DNA of 64,000 bases. It comes from DATEDA01 sp963789885. GTDB lineage: Bacteria > Pseudomonadota > Gammaproteobacteria > Burkholderiales > SG8-39. The notes under the pieces are model-generated. The model saw nothing but the letters and a program-made list of their open reading frames with translations. It did not search any database and had not been told where the DNA came from. Shown in pieces: positions 39,211 to 46,877 of the stretch (position 1 is the stretch's first letter; every line of letters begins with the position of its first letter). The DNA is taken from NCBI GenBank assembly GCA_963789885.1, contig CAWBNB010000045.1:1-64000 (forward strand). Reading direction: 5' to 3'. Both the position numbers and the translations under genes were made by a program.

Positions 39211-40053
39211 CTATCTCGGGATCAGCGCTCCTTCGACCGCGGCGAGGACCGCGAGGGCGTCGCGCGTCGCGGCGACTTCGTGTGCGCGCACGATCCGCGC
39301 GCCGCGTTGGACGGCGAGGACGGCGCCGGCCACGCTTGCCGGGAGCCGGTCGTCGGGCGACCTGCCGGTGATGCGCCCGAGGCTCGATTTGCGCGATAGG
39401 CCCACCAGCACCGGGTAGCCGAGCGCCGCGATCGCGTCGAGGTGCGCAAGGAGTCGCAGGTTGTGCTCGGTGGCCTTGCCGAAGCTGAAGCCGGGGTCAA
39501 CGACGATGCACTCGGGAACGACACCGGCGGCGACGCATGCCGCCGCGCGCATAGCGAGGAAATCGCAGACCTCCCTGACGACATCGCCGTACACCGGGTT
39601 CACCTGCATCGTCCGGGGCTCGCCCTGCATGTGCATGAGGCACACCGCCGCGCCGGAGCGGGCGACAGCTTCGACCGCACCGGGCGCCGCAAGCGCCGAG
39701 ATGTCGTTGATCATCGTGGCACCGTGCGCGAGCGCCGCTTGCATCACGGCGGGTTTCGTGGTGTCCACGGAGATCGGCACCCGGAGCTCGGCGAGTCCCT
39801 CAAGCACCGGCAAGACCCGGGCAAGCTCGTCGTCAGTCGACACGGGAGTTGCCCCGGGGCGGCTCGACTCTCCACCGATGTCGACGAGGTCCGCCCCCTC
39901 GTCGACCAGCCGGCGCGCGTGCGCGATCGCCGCGTGCGCCTCGGCGTGCCGCCCGCCGTCGTAGAACGAGTCGGGGGTGACGTTGACGATGCCCATGATC
40001 AGCGGACGGTCGAGCGCGAGCTGGTAGTGGCCGCAGCGCAGAACCGGGGCCAT
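39211..40053 (-). CDS. folP: Dihydropteroate synthase
   Basis: A 280-residue TIM-barrel enzyme that condenses 6-hydroxymethyl-dihydropterin pyrophosphate with p-aminobenzoate. Visible motifs: GIVNVTPDSFYDGG (residues 21-34), DIGGESSRPGA (58-68), ISVDTTKP, INDISA, VDPGFSFGK and the late HEVAATRDAL region with the catalytic-site His. Length and motifs are those of an ordinary folate FolP. Its location 11 bases downstream of the xoxJ-linked gene is unusual; it could supply folate or, less likely, act in methanopterin synthesis, where the analogous step uses RFAP. Confidence 0.88.
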   Translation of the reverse strand: MAPVLRCGHYQLALDRPLIMGIVNVTPDSFYDGGRHAEAHAAIAHARRLVDEGADLVDIGGESSRPGATPVSTDDELARVLPVLEGLAELRVPISVDTTKPAVMQAALAHGATMINDISALAAPGAVEAVARSGAAVCLMHMQGEPRTMQVNPVYGDVVREVCDFLAMRAAACVAAGVVPECIVVDPGFSFGKATEHNLRLLAHLDAIAALGYPVLVGLSRKSSLGRITGRSPDDRLPASVAGAVLAVQRGARIVRAHEVAATRDALAVLAAVEGALIPR

Positions 40054-40064
40054 CGTCCGGGCAC

Positions 40065-40742
40065 TCAGCCGCTGCGCAGAAGACGCAGGCGCTCCTCGAT
40101 CAGCGGCGCCTGCTTCGTCCCGCCGGCCGGGGACGGAACGGTCGTGCGCACGCTATAGACGCCGCCGGGAATGTCGGCACTCAGGGTAAAGACGTAGATC
40201 TTCGTCGCGTACCTGCCGATGCGGGCCTTGAGCGGGTCGTCGACGTACGGCGTGATGCTGATTTCGCGCGCAGGAAGGGTCCGCCCCGCGAACGAGAGCG
40301 TGGTCGCTGCGACGGTCGCAGATCGCGCGAGCGCGAGGCGGATCGCTTTCCGGAAATATCCGGCCTTACCGCCGGTAAGGCGTTCCATTTCGCGGATGTC
40401 GCGCTCGAGGAAGTACAGCAGCACCGGGTTACCCTCGGGCTTCGCGACGTCCGGCAGCTCGATTCTCCGCTCGCGGGTGAAGAACGCGACCGAGACCACC
40501 TTCGCGCCGTCGCGGGCGGCACGCACCTGGATCTGAACGGTGTCGTCGAACTTGGGTTCCGCGCTACCGGTCCTCCGGAACTCGTACGAGAGCGTTGCGG
40601 GGGGCGCCACGTTCCCGAGGTGGTCGGTCAGAAAGAGCAGTTTCTCCGCCTCGGAGATCCGCTCCTCCGCGCTCGCCGGGGCTGCCGCGAGCCCAATCGC
40701 GAGGACCGCCCCCCCGACGATCGCGCGCGTGGAGCGGCGCAC
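40065..40742 (-). CDS. Exported protein of the xox operon, unknown family
   Basis: GTG 40742 lies five bases after the xoxJ stop and opens a signal peptide (STRAIVGGAVLAIGLAAAPASA). The mature ~200 residues begin EERISEAEKLLFLTDHLGNV and contain TLSYEFRRTGSAEPKF and a long run of beta-strands. A single all-beta, lipocalin-like or LolA-like fold is conceivable. I recognise no named family. Its position, coupled to xoxJ, suggests that it helps XoxF or its cytochrome in the periplasm. Confidence 0.7.
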   Translation of the reverse strand: MRRSTRAIVGGAVLAIGLAAAPASAEERISEAEKLLFLTDHLGNVAPPATLSYEFRRTGSAEPKFDDTVQIQVRAARDGAKVVSVAFFTRERRIELPDVAKPEGNPVLLYFLERDIREMERLTGGKAGYFRKAIRLALARSATVAATTLSFAGRTLPAREISITPYVDDPLKARIGRYATKIYVFTLSADIPGGVYSVRTTVPSPAGGTKQAPLIEERLRLLRSG

Positions 40743-40747
40743 TCGAC

Positions 40748-41650
40748 CTAATTCCCCGAGCGCGAACTGCGTCGACCGAGCGACGGATCGGCCGCAATCG
40801 CCATGATGCGACCCTCGTCGTCGAGCTGCGGCACTCCGTAGGCCGCCAGGATCGCCTGGATGCGCGGGCGGTTCGCCTCGAGGAAGCGGTCCACCCGCTC
40901 CCGCCACTCGCGCTCGCCGAAGCGCACGCCCATCGCGATGCGAAAGTCGAACTGGATCTCCCGCTCCGGCTTGAACGGCACGACGGCGAGCTCCGCGGAG
41001 GTCGCGTTCTTCGCGAAGTATCCGGCGATCGGCCCCCACATGAACGCGACGTCGATCGTGCCGGCCACGAGATCCTTCTCGACCATCTCGCCTGGGTAGC
41101 GCTCCGGATCCGCGGACTGGGTCTGATAGGGCACGACCTGATCGAAGAGTCCGTGCCTGAGCAGCCAATCGGCCGGCGGGGTCTGACCCACCACGCCGAA
41201 CTTGAGCGATTTCAGCTTCGCCGGCTCGAGCTTGAGCAGATCCTCTGGCACGGAGATGCTGTCGAGCCCCGTGCCCTTCCGGTAGACGAGCGCGTAGGTC
41301 GAGCGATAGTAGGGCTTCGTGGTCGCCGCCAGCTCGAACCCGGTGGGCACGCCGAGGACGAGGTCGCACTTGAAGCGGTTGGCGTCGGGCTCGCGCGCGC
41401 GCAGCGTGTTGCGGATGAATCCCATCCGCTGCGGAAACCAGGTGTACTCGAGCTTCCAGCCGAGCTCGCCGGCCAGCAGCTCGGCGAGCTTGTTCTCGAA
41501 TCCCTCGCCCGCACGGTTCGAGAACGGCAGGTTGTTCGGGTCCTCGCAGACTCGCAGGACGCGATCGTCGCCGACCGGCTGCGCGACGGCGGCGAGCGGC
41601 GCGAGCAGGCACGCCGACGCCACAGCAAGCGCACGTGAAAGCGGGTTCAC
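40748..41650 (-). CDS. xoxJ: XoxJ, periplasmic solute-binding-like protein of methanol dehydrogenase
   Basis: A 300-residue exported protein with a signal peptide (LAVASACLLAPLAAVAQ) and a family-3 solute-binding fold. VLRVCEDPNNLPFSN is the typical start of MxaJ/XoxJ proteins; later FGVVGQTPPADWLL, DVAFMWGPIAGYF and a lobe-crossing region are seen. XoxJ is thought to assist assembly or activation of XoxF. GTG 41650 overlaps the xoxG stop (GTGA), so the genes are coupled. The family's usual length is kept. Confidence 0.88.
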   Translation of the reverse strand: MNPLSRALAVASACLLAPLAAVAQPVGDDRVLRVCEDPNNLPFSNRAGEGFENKLAELLAGELGWKLEYTWFPQRMGFIRNTLRAREPDANRFKCDLVLGVPTGFELAATTKPYYRSTYALVYRKGTGLDSISVPEDLLKLEPAKLKSLKFGVVGQTPPADWLLRHGLFDQVVPYQTQSADPERYPGEMVEKDLVAGTIDVAFMWGPIAGYFAKNATSAELAVVPFKPEREIQFDFRIAMGVRFGEREWRERVDRFLEANRPRIQAILAAYGVPQLDDEGRIMAIAADPSLGRRSSRSGN

Positions 41651-42045
41651 TTCAACTCTTCGAGACGACCGGGCTTGATCGCGCCGTCGGAGCGCCCTTT
41701 GAGGTACGCGTAGAGCCCGTCGAGGTTTTCCGTGACCATCTTGCTGCCGTCGAAGTTCGGCATGCCCTTCTCGGGGCGCCCCTTCAGGAGGGTCTGTTTG
41801 AACTCGTCCTTCGATAGTCGTTTCATGCTGTCGATCAGGGACGGTCCGACCAGGCCTTCCTGCCGCGCGCCGTGACAGCGCTCGCACGCGAGTGCGCGCC
41901 AGGTCTTCCAGCCCTCGAGCGTCGCCTTGTCCACCCTGTTGCCGTCGGCGACCTTGTAGGGCGCTTCATCGGCCACCACGGCCGGGACCGCGGCAAGCGC
42001 CGCAAGCGCCAATGCCATCCCGACGGTGATCTGTCTCGTTGTCAT
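41647..42045 (-). CDS. xoxG: XoxG, c-type cytochrome electron acceptor of XoxF
   Basis: A 132-residue exported monohaem cytochrome c (cL-like). ATG 42045 follows GGGGGATT and starts a signal peptide (ITVGMALALAALAAVPAVVA). The haem motif is CERCH near residue 53, and GRPEKGMPNF supplies the distal Met. XoxG takes electrons from PQQ in XoxF. An in-frame ATG 20 codons upstream lies inside the preceding terminator and is rejected. It lies 80 bases downstream of xoxF with a hairpin terminator in between, and overlaps xoxJ. Confidence 0.88.
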   Translation of the reverse strand: MTTRQITVGMALALAALAAVPAVVADEAPYKVADGNRVDKATLEGWKTWRALACERCHGARQEGLVGPSLIDSMKRLSKDEFKQTLLKGRPEKGMPNFDGSKMVTENLDGLYAYLKGRSDGAIKPGRLEELK

Positions 42046-42067
42046 TCCCGGCAATCCCCCAGAGATC

Positions 42068-42098
42068 AAAAAGGCTGACACCCGTGAGGGTGCCAGCC
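42068..42098 (-). terminator. Terminator/attenuator between xoxF and xoxG
   Basis: On the minus strand an 11-bp stem (GGCTGGCACCC/GGGTGTCAGCC, one G-T pair) with a four-base loop is followed by TTTTTG. It lies 28 bases after the xoxF stop and 22 before the xoxG start, so it should leave xoxF mRNA in excess over xoxGJ. Confidence 0.85.
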
Positions 42099-42126
42099 TC
42101 TTCAATGCTTGAAGCCGACGTTCGGT

Positions 42127-43935
42127 TTACGGCAGCGAGAAGACGGTGAGCACGCCACCGAGCTCGGTGTACTTGCTCAGCTCCTTGTAGCCGCCGACCG
42201 CGCCGAGGCCGTCGGTGTCCTTCTCCAGGCCCGCGGCGAGACCGATGCCGGCCCACCCGCCGATGCCCGAGAGCACGCCGATGTACTGCTTGCCCTTGTA
42301 CTGCCACGTGTTGACGTTGCCGATGATCCCGGAGGGCGTCTTGAACCTGAAGAGCTCCTTGTTGATGTCGGACGAATCGACGCACTTCAGGTAGCCCTCG
42401 AGGCTCCCGAAGCAGGCGATCCCGCCCGCCGTGACGAGCGCGCCGCTCCACACCGAGAACTTCTCCGGATGGGACTGCACGATCTTGCCAGTTCCGGCGT
42501 CCCAGACGATCAGGTTCCCCATGCCGCCGTGGCTCCCCGGCGCCGGGAACATCGACAGGGTCGCACCAACATACGGCTGCCCCGCCGTGTACTCGACCTT
42601 GAACGGCTCGTAGTCCATGCACACGTGGTTGGTCGGCACATAGAACAGCTTGTTGGCGGGGTTGTACGCCGCCGGCTGCTGATCCTTGGTGCCGAGGGCC
42701 GCCGGGCAGATCCCCTTGGTGTTCACGTCCGCGCCCTGCGCCTGCGTGCTGAACTGCTTCACCACCTGGGGACGGCCGGTCTTCATGTCGACGTGGGTCG
42801 CCCAGTTCACCTTCGGATCGTACTTCTGCGCAACCAGCAGGTCGCCGGTGACCCGATCCAGCGTGTAGCCGAAGCCGTTGCGATCGAAATGGACCAGGAC
42901 GTTGCGCGGCTTGCCGCCGACGTTGATGCCGTCGGCGAGGATCATCTCGTTCACGCCGTCGTAGTCCCACTCGTCGTGCGGCGTCATCTGGTAGACCCAC
43001 CGCGCGGCGCCGGTGTCGACGTCGCGCGCCCAGATCGTCATCGACCACTTGTTGTCACCCGGACGCTGCACCGGGTTCCAGGTGCTCGGATTGCCCGACC
43101 CGTAGTACATCAAGTTGAGCTTCGGGTCGTAGCTGTACCAGCCCCAGGTGGTGCCGCCGCCGATCTTCCACTGATCGCCCTGCCAGGTCTTGAGCGACGA
43201 GTCCGCGCCGACGGGCGCCATCTTGCCGTCGGTCCACGTCATCGTCTTGGCCGGATCCATCAGCATCTCGGCGTCGGGCCCGGTGCTGTAGCCCTTCCAA
43301 ACCAGCTTGCCGGTGTTGATGTCGTAGGCGGCAACGTAGCCGCGCACGCCGAACTCGCCGCCGGAGATGCCGGTGATCACCTTGTCCTTGAAGACATGGG
43401 GCGCATTGGTGTTCGTCTCGCCCTTCTTGGGATCGCCGTTCTTGACCTTCCACACCTCCTTGCCGGTCTTCGCGTCGAGCGCCACAAGCATCGTATCGGC
43501 CTGCTGCAGAAAGATCTTGCCATCGGCGTAGGCGAGGCCCCGGTTCACCGTGTCGCAGCACATCACCGGGATGACCGACGGATCCTGCTTCGGCTCGTAC
43601 TTCCACCGGATCTGCTGGTCCTCGAGGCTGATGGCGAACACCTTGTTGGGGAACGGGCTGTGGACATACAGCATGTCCCCGATTACCAGCGGACCGCCCT
43701 CATGGCCGCGCAGGACACCCGTCGAGAACGTCCACGCCACGCGCATGTTCTTGACGTTGTCCTTGTTGATCCCCTTGAGGGCGCTGTAGCGATGGTTCTG
43801 CATGTTGCCCGCCTGCATCGCCCAGTTGCTCGAGTTCTCTGTGAGCTTGATGAGCTCCGGGTTGGCGAGCGTGGAACCTGGGATGAGAACGAGACCGAGG
43901 AGAGCGCCCCACCCGGGCATGCTTCTTGGTGACAT
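42127..43935 (-). CDS. xoxF: XoxF, lanthanide-dependent PQQ methanol dehydrogenase
   Basis: A 602-residue periplasmic quinoprotein that oxidises methanol to formaldehyde (or on to formate) using PQQ and a lanthanide. ATG 43935 follows AAAGGAGG; the signal peptide ends at ...PGSTLA. Seen are the vicinal disulfide Cys126-Cys127 (VMCCDTV), Glu194 in GGEFGVRG, GNPSTWNP near 281, and HDEWDYDG with catalytic Asp324 and the extra Asp326 that marks lanthanide-dependent XoxF rather than calcium-dependent MxaF. Propeller repeats run throughout. It heads the xoxF-G-J operon, divergent from the carbinolamine dehydratase-like gene across a 299-bp gap that must hold both promoters. Confidence 0.96.
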   Translation of the reverse strand: MSPRSMPGWGALLGLVLIPGSTLANPELIKLTENSSNWAMQAGNMQNHRYSALKGINKDNVKNMRVAWTFSTGVLRGHEGGPLVIGDMLYVHSPFPNKVFAISLEDQQIRWKYEPKQDPSVIPVMCCDTVNRGLAYADGKIFLQQADTMLVALDAKTGKEVWKVKNGDPKKGETNTNAPHVFKDKVITGISGGEFGVRGYVAAYDINTGKLVWKGYSTGPDAEMLMDPAKTMTWTDGKMAPVGADSSLKTWQGDQWKIGGGTTWGWYSYDPKLNLMYYGSGNPSTWNPVQRPGDNKWSMTIWARDVDTGAARWVYQMTPHDEWDYDGVNEMILADGINVGGKPRNVLVHFDRNGFGYTLDRVTGDLLVAQKYDPKVNWATHVDMKTGRPQVVKQFSTQAQGADVNTKGICPAALGTKDQQPAAYNPANKLFYVPTNHVCMDYEPFKVEYTAGQPYVGATLSMFPAPGSHGGMGNLIVWDAGTGKIVQSHPEKFSVWSGALVTAGGIACFGSLEGYLKCVDSSDINKELFRFKTPSGIIGNVNTWQYKGKQYIGVLSGIGGWAGIGLAAGLEKDTDGLGAVGGYKELSKYTELGGVLTVFSLP

Positions 43936-44234
43936 CTCAGTGCCTCCTTTGCGTGTTGAAAGCGAAAGCCCGCACCGCTCTTCTTCTTTCCGACACACGC
44001 CGAGCAGCGCCCGGCGCGCGCCTATTTCTTTAGCGACTGTATACCCGCCCCGAGGAAAATGCATCTTTCGCGCGCGCGGTTTTCGCCGGCCATGCCCCAC
44101 CGCTCCAAAAGCGAACAATCGACCGCCGGTTTGTGTCAAAACCGGACGTCCCCCCACGGGCGCCGGGGGCAAACGGCAGCGCTAAACTAGAATCCTTTCC
44201 GTGCGCCAACTTTAAGGATCAAGGAGGGCGGGTC

Positions 44235-44615
44235 ATGGAGCGTCGCGAGCACAGGACGTACTCGGAGGCCGAGATCAAGCAACGGCTGCAGAACGAGCTC
44301 CCCCACTGGTACTTCGAGGACGGCTGGATCCGCCGGAAATACCGTACCGAGGGATGGAAGGGCACGCTGATGGTAGTGAATACGGTGGGCCATCTCGCGG
44401 AGGCAGCTTGGCATCACCCCGACTTGACCGTTTCCTATGCATTCGTCATCGTGAAGCTGCAGAGCCATGACGCCAAAGGCATTACCGACCGCGATTTCGA
44501 GCTTGCAAAGAAGATCGAGGCGGTCGTCCAGTGGCAGCCCGGCAAGGAGGGCGGCGCGCTTGCCGGTACGCCAAATGACGATCAGCGCTTCCGGTACATC
44601 AAGTACGACGCTTAA
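44235..44615 (+). CDS. Pterin-4a-carbinolamine dehydratase-like protein
   Basis: A 126-residue PCD/DCoH-family protein. ATG 44235 follows AAGGAGG. The signature E-x3-HHPD (EAAWHHPDLTVSYAFVIVKL, residues 56 onward) and THD-like QSHDAKGITDRDFELA are complete, so the dehydratase active site is probably present. There is no phenylalanine hydroxylase in the window. Such homologues recur with methanopterin-linked C1 genes, where their substrate could be a modified pterin; that is inference. It is 18 bases from the following metallohydrolase gene. Confidence 0.82.
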   Translation: MERREHRTYSEAEIKQRLQNELPHWYFEDGWIRRKYRTEGWKGTLMVVNTVGHLAEAAWHHPDLTVSYAFVIVKLQSHDAKGITDRDFELAKKIEAVVQWQPGKEGGALAGTPNDDQRFRYIKYDA

Positions 44616-44633
44616 GCCTTAAGCGCCACCGTT

Positions 44634-45578
44634 TTGCGCCGCGCTGCCAAAAGGCTCAAAGGGCTCCTCTACGGAGTTTGCTGCACCGCCGCAATCGCCA
44701 CCGGCGGAGCGCCGCAGGCTGACGTCCTTCCCGTGACGGCGATCGCCCCTGGCATCTACGTGCACAGCGGCGTGCAGGCCGATCCGTCGCCCGCGAATCA
44801 CGGCGGGATCGCGAACGTCGGCTTCATCGTCGGCAGCCGCTGCGTCGCCGTCATCGATACCGGCGGCACCCCGTCCGAGGGTCGGGCATTGCGCAACGCC
44901 GTCCGCGCCGTCACGCCGCTGCCGATCTGCTACGTCATCAACACGCATGTTCACCCGGATCACGTGTTCGGCAACGTCGCGTTCCGGGCGGATCGGCCGG
45001 AGTTCGTCGGCCATGTGAAGCTCGGTCCGGCGATGCAGGCACGCGGCCGGGTGTATCTGGCCGCCCTGAAGCGGGATTTCGGCCCGGATGCCGCCGGCGC
45101 GGAAATGATCGAGCCCACGCTGGCGATCGCGGGCACCGCGGAGCTCGATCTCGGCGAGCGCAAACTCGGGCTGCGCGCATGGCCGACCGCACATACCGAC
45201 CATGACCTCACGGTCTTCGACGAGCAGACCGGGACGCTGTGGCTCTCCGACCTGCTGTTCATAGCGCGCATCCCGGTGGTCGACGGCAGCCTGCGGGGAT
45301 GGCTCGAGGTGCTGGCCGAACTGAAGACGCTCGTCGCGCAGCGTGTGGTGCCGGGACACGGCCCGGTCACCACCGAATGGCCGGCCGCGAGCGCCCCCCA
45401 GGAACACTATCTGCAGCAGCTGCTCGTCGAGACGCGGGCCGCCCTCCGCGCCAAGAAGACGTTGCAGGAGGCCGTCGACACGGTCGGCGGCAGCGAGCGC
45501 GCGAGCTGGCTGCTCTTCGACAGCTACCATCGCCGCAACGTCACAGCGGCCTTTGCCGAACTCGAATGGGAGGAGTAG
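44634..45578 (+). CDS. Quinoprotein relay system zinc metallohydrolase 2 (SoxH-related MBL fold)
   Basis: A 314-residue exported metallo-beta-lactamase-fold protein. The start is uncertain: TTG 44634 gives MRRAAKRLKGLLYGVCCTAA as a signal sequence. The metal motif is intact: NTHVHPDHVFGN (residues ~103-114), a further His in AHTDHD near 188, an Asp in SDLLF near 206 and PGHGP near 241. The family co-occurs with PQQ dehydrogenases and SoxYZ-like carriers, and its reaction is not known. It precedes the carrier gene by 30 bases. Confidence 0.82.
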   Translation: MRRAAKRLKGLLYGVCCTAAIATGGAPQADVLPVTAIAPGIYVHSGVQADPSPANHGGIANVGFIVGSRCVAVIDTGGTPSEGRALRNAVRAVTPLPICYVINTHVHPDHVFGNVAFRADRPEFVGHVKLGPAMQARGRVYLAALKRDFGPDAAGAEMIEPTLAIAGTAELDLGERKLGLRAWPTAHTDHDLTVFDEQTGTLWLSDLLFIARIPVVDGSLRGWLEVLAELKTLVAQRVVPGHGPVTTEWPAASAPQEHYLQQLLVETRAALRAKKTLQEAVDTVGGSERASWLLFDSYHRRNVTAAFAELEWEE

Positions 45579-45607
45579 ATTTCCCGAGTGCTCCGTCCGA
45601 GTCGAGA

Positions 45608-46456
45608 ATGTTCCTTGGCCTGAAGCTCAGCCGCTTGCTGCTGGGTGCCGCGCTCGCGTGGGGCGCTGCGCAGCCGGCCGCGCGGGCGGATGACCTGCCG
45701 GACCCCGAAACGGCGGTCTGGGGCAAGGTCAAGCGTTCGCTCTTCGAGCAGCGGACGGTATCGAACGATGCGCGCGGTGTCCTCGAGCTCGTCACGCCGG
45801 TCCGCGCGGAGGACGCAGCCGTCGTCCCGATCGCCATCCGCACGAAGCTCGAGCAGCGACCCGAGCGTTACATCCGCCGCATCTACCTGATCGTCGACAA
45901 CAACCCGTCACCGATCGCCGCGACGTTCGAGCTGACACCGGAGAGCGGACGCGCCGATCTCGAGACGCGCATCCGCATCGAGGAGTACACCTACGTCCGC
46001 GCGGTGGCGGAGCTCTCCGACGGCAGGCTTGTCGCCGATTCGCGCTACGTGAAGGCGTCGGGCGGCTGCTCGGCCCCGGCCGGGAAGGACCCGGCGGCGG
46101 CAGCGGCACGCATCGGTCGCATGCGTCTTGCCGTCAACGACGAGGTGCGCTGGAACCGGCCAGCGCTCGCGCAACTCATGATCAGCCACCCGAACGACTC
46201 GGGCCTGGTGATGGACCAGGCGACGCGGCTCTACACGCCCGCCTACTACGTCCGCTCGATCAGGGTCACCTACGCGGGCCGGCCGATCCTCACCGCCGCC
46301 ATCGACTTCTCGATCAGCGAGAACCCCAACTTCCGCTTCTACTTCGTGCCCGCCGGGGCGGGCGAGCTGAAGGCGGAGGCGATCGACACGAAAGATCTGA
46401 AGTTCGAGACGCGGATCGCCCTCGGGCGCGGCGTACCTCTCCCCGAGAAGCCGTAG
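45608..46456 (+). CDS. Quinoprotein dehydrogenase-associated SoxYZ-like carrier
   Basis: A 282-residue exported fusion of a SoxY-like and a SoxZ-like domain. After the signal peptide (LLLGAALAWGAAQPAARA) the SoxY part ends in KASGGC (Cys near residue 154), the counterpart of the GGC swinging-arm cysteine of SoxY; the SoxZ-like part follows (MISHPNDSGLVMD, then FRFYFVPAGAGELKAEAID). In Sox systems the Cys carries sulfur intermediates; here the cargo is unknown. It sits with two SoxH-related proteins, a set characteristic of PQQ alcohol dehydrogenase loci. Confidence 0.85.
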   Translation: MFLGLKLSRLLLGAALAWGAAQPAARADDLPDPETAVWGKVKRSLFEQRTVSNDARGVLELVTPVRAEDAAVVPIAIRTKLEQRPERYIRRIYLIVDNNPSPIAATFELTPESGRADLETRIRIEEYTYVRAVAELSDGRLVADSRYVKASGGCSAPAGKDPAAAAARIGRMRLAVNDEVRWNRPALAQLMISHPNDSGLVMDQATRLYTPAYYVRSIRVTYAGRPILTAAIDFSISENPNFRFYFVPAGAGELKAEAIDTKDLKFETRIALGRGVPLPEKP

Positions 46457-46459
46457 CGT

Positions 46460-46825
46460 CTAGCCCGGCACATTGCAGCGCTTCATCGCGTCGCTCTGGA
46501 TCTTCATGTAGCGCTTCGCCATCTCGCGCGTTTCCGGCGGATCGCGGAACACCCCGCCGCGCTCGCCCCCCAGGCTCTGGAAGCGTGCCGCGGTGGACGC
46601 CTCGACGAAGTCGTCGTAGCCGATCTGCCCCGCGATCTCGTCGATCACGCAGGCGCACTTGTAGAGGAACTCCTGCTTGCCGCCGTGCTTCTGCATGCAC
46701 TCGAGCACGAACTCCACGCGATCCACCGTGGGATAGTCCTTGGACGCCCGAGCCTGAGCGATGGCCGCGCCGGAAAGCGCCGTAGCCGATACGAGGATGA
46801 GCGCGCTGATGGCTGTCGACGACAT
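46460..46825 (-). CDS. Small exported Cys-containing protein of the PQQ locus
   Basis: A 121-residue protein with a signal peptide (MSSTAISALILVSATALSGA). ATG 46825 follows GGGAG. The mature part has three cysteines close together (VLECMQKHGG, YKCACVIDEIAG) and one at the C-terminus (KRCNVPG), so two disulfides or a metal or haem-related site are possible; there is no CxxCH. I do not recognise the family. It is convergent with the SoxYZ-like gene (four-base gap) and divergent from the second metallohydrolase gene. Confidence 0.65.
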   Translation of the reverse strand: MSSTAISALILVSATALSGAAIAQARASKDYPTVDRVEFVLECMQKHGGKQEFLYKCACVIDEIAGQIGYDDFVEASTAARFQSLGGERGGVFRDPPETREMAKRYMKIQSDAMKRCNVPG

Positions 46826-46877
46826 GGGTCTCCCGTCACTGCGTCCGGTCACTGCGAAGTCGTCCAAGATACGGTCG

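Noticed and set aside
39211..40053. Dedicated methanopterin version of dihydropteroate synthase
   Set aside because: All motifs and the length are those of folate FolP; location beside xox genes alone is not enough to rename it.
40748..41887. Longer reading of xoxJ starting inside xoxG
   Set aside because: The extension is the xoxG sequence in another frame; GTG 41650 gives a proper signal peptide and a 4-bp overlap.
42109..43932. Plus-strand open frame of 607 codons opposite xoxF
   Set aside because: It is the antisense shadow of xoxF; the product is His/Arg/Val-rich with no family features.
42127..44172. Longer reading of xoxF with ~79 extra N-terminal codons
   Set aside because: ATG 43935 has AAAGGAGG at the right distance and starts a signal peptide; the extension has no such features.
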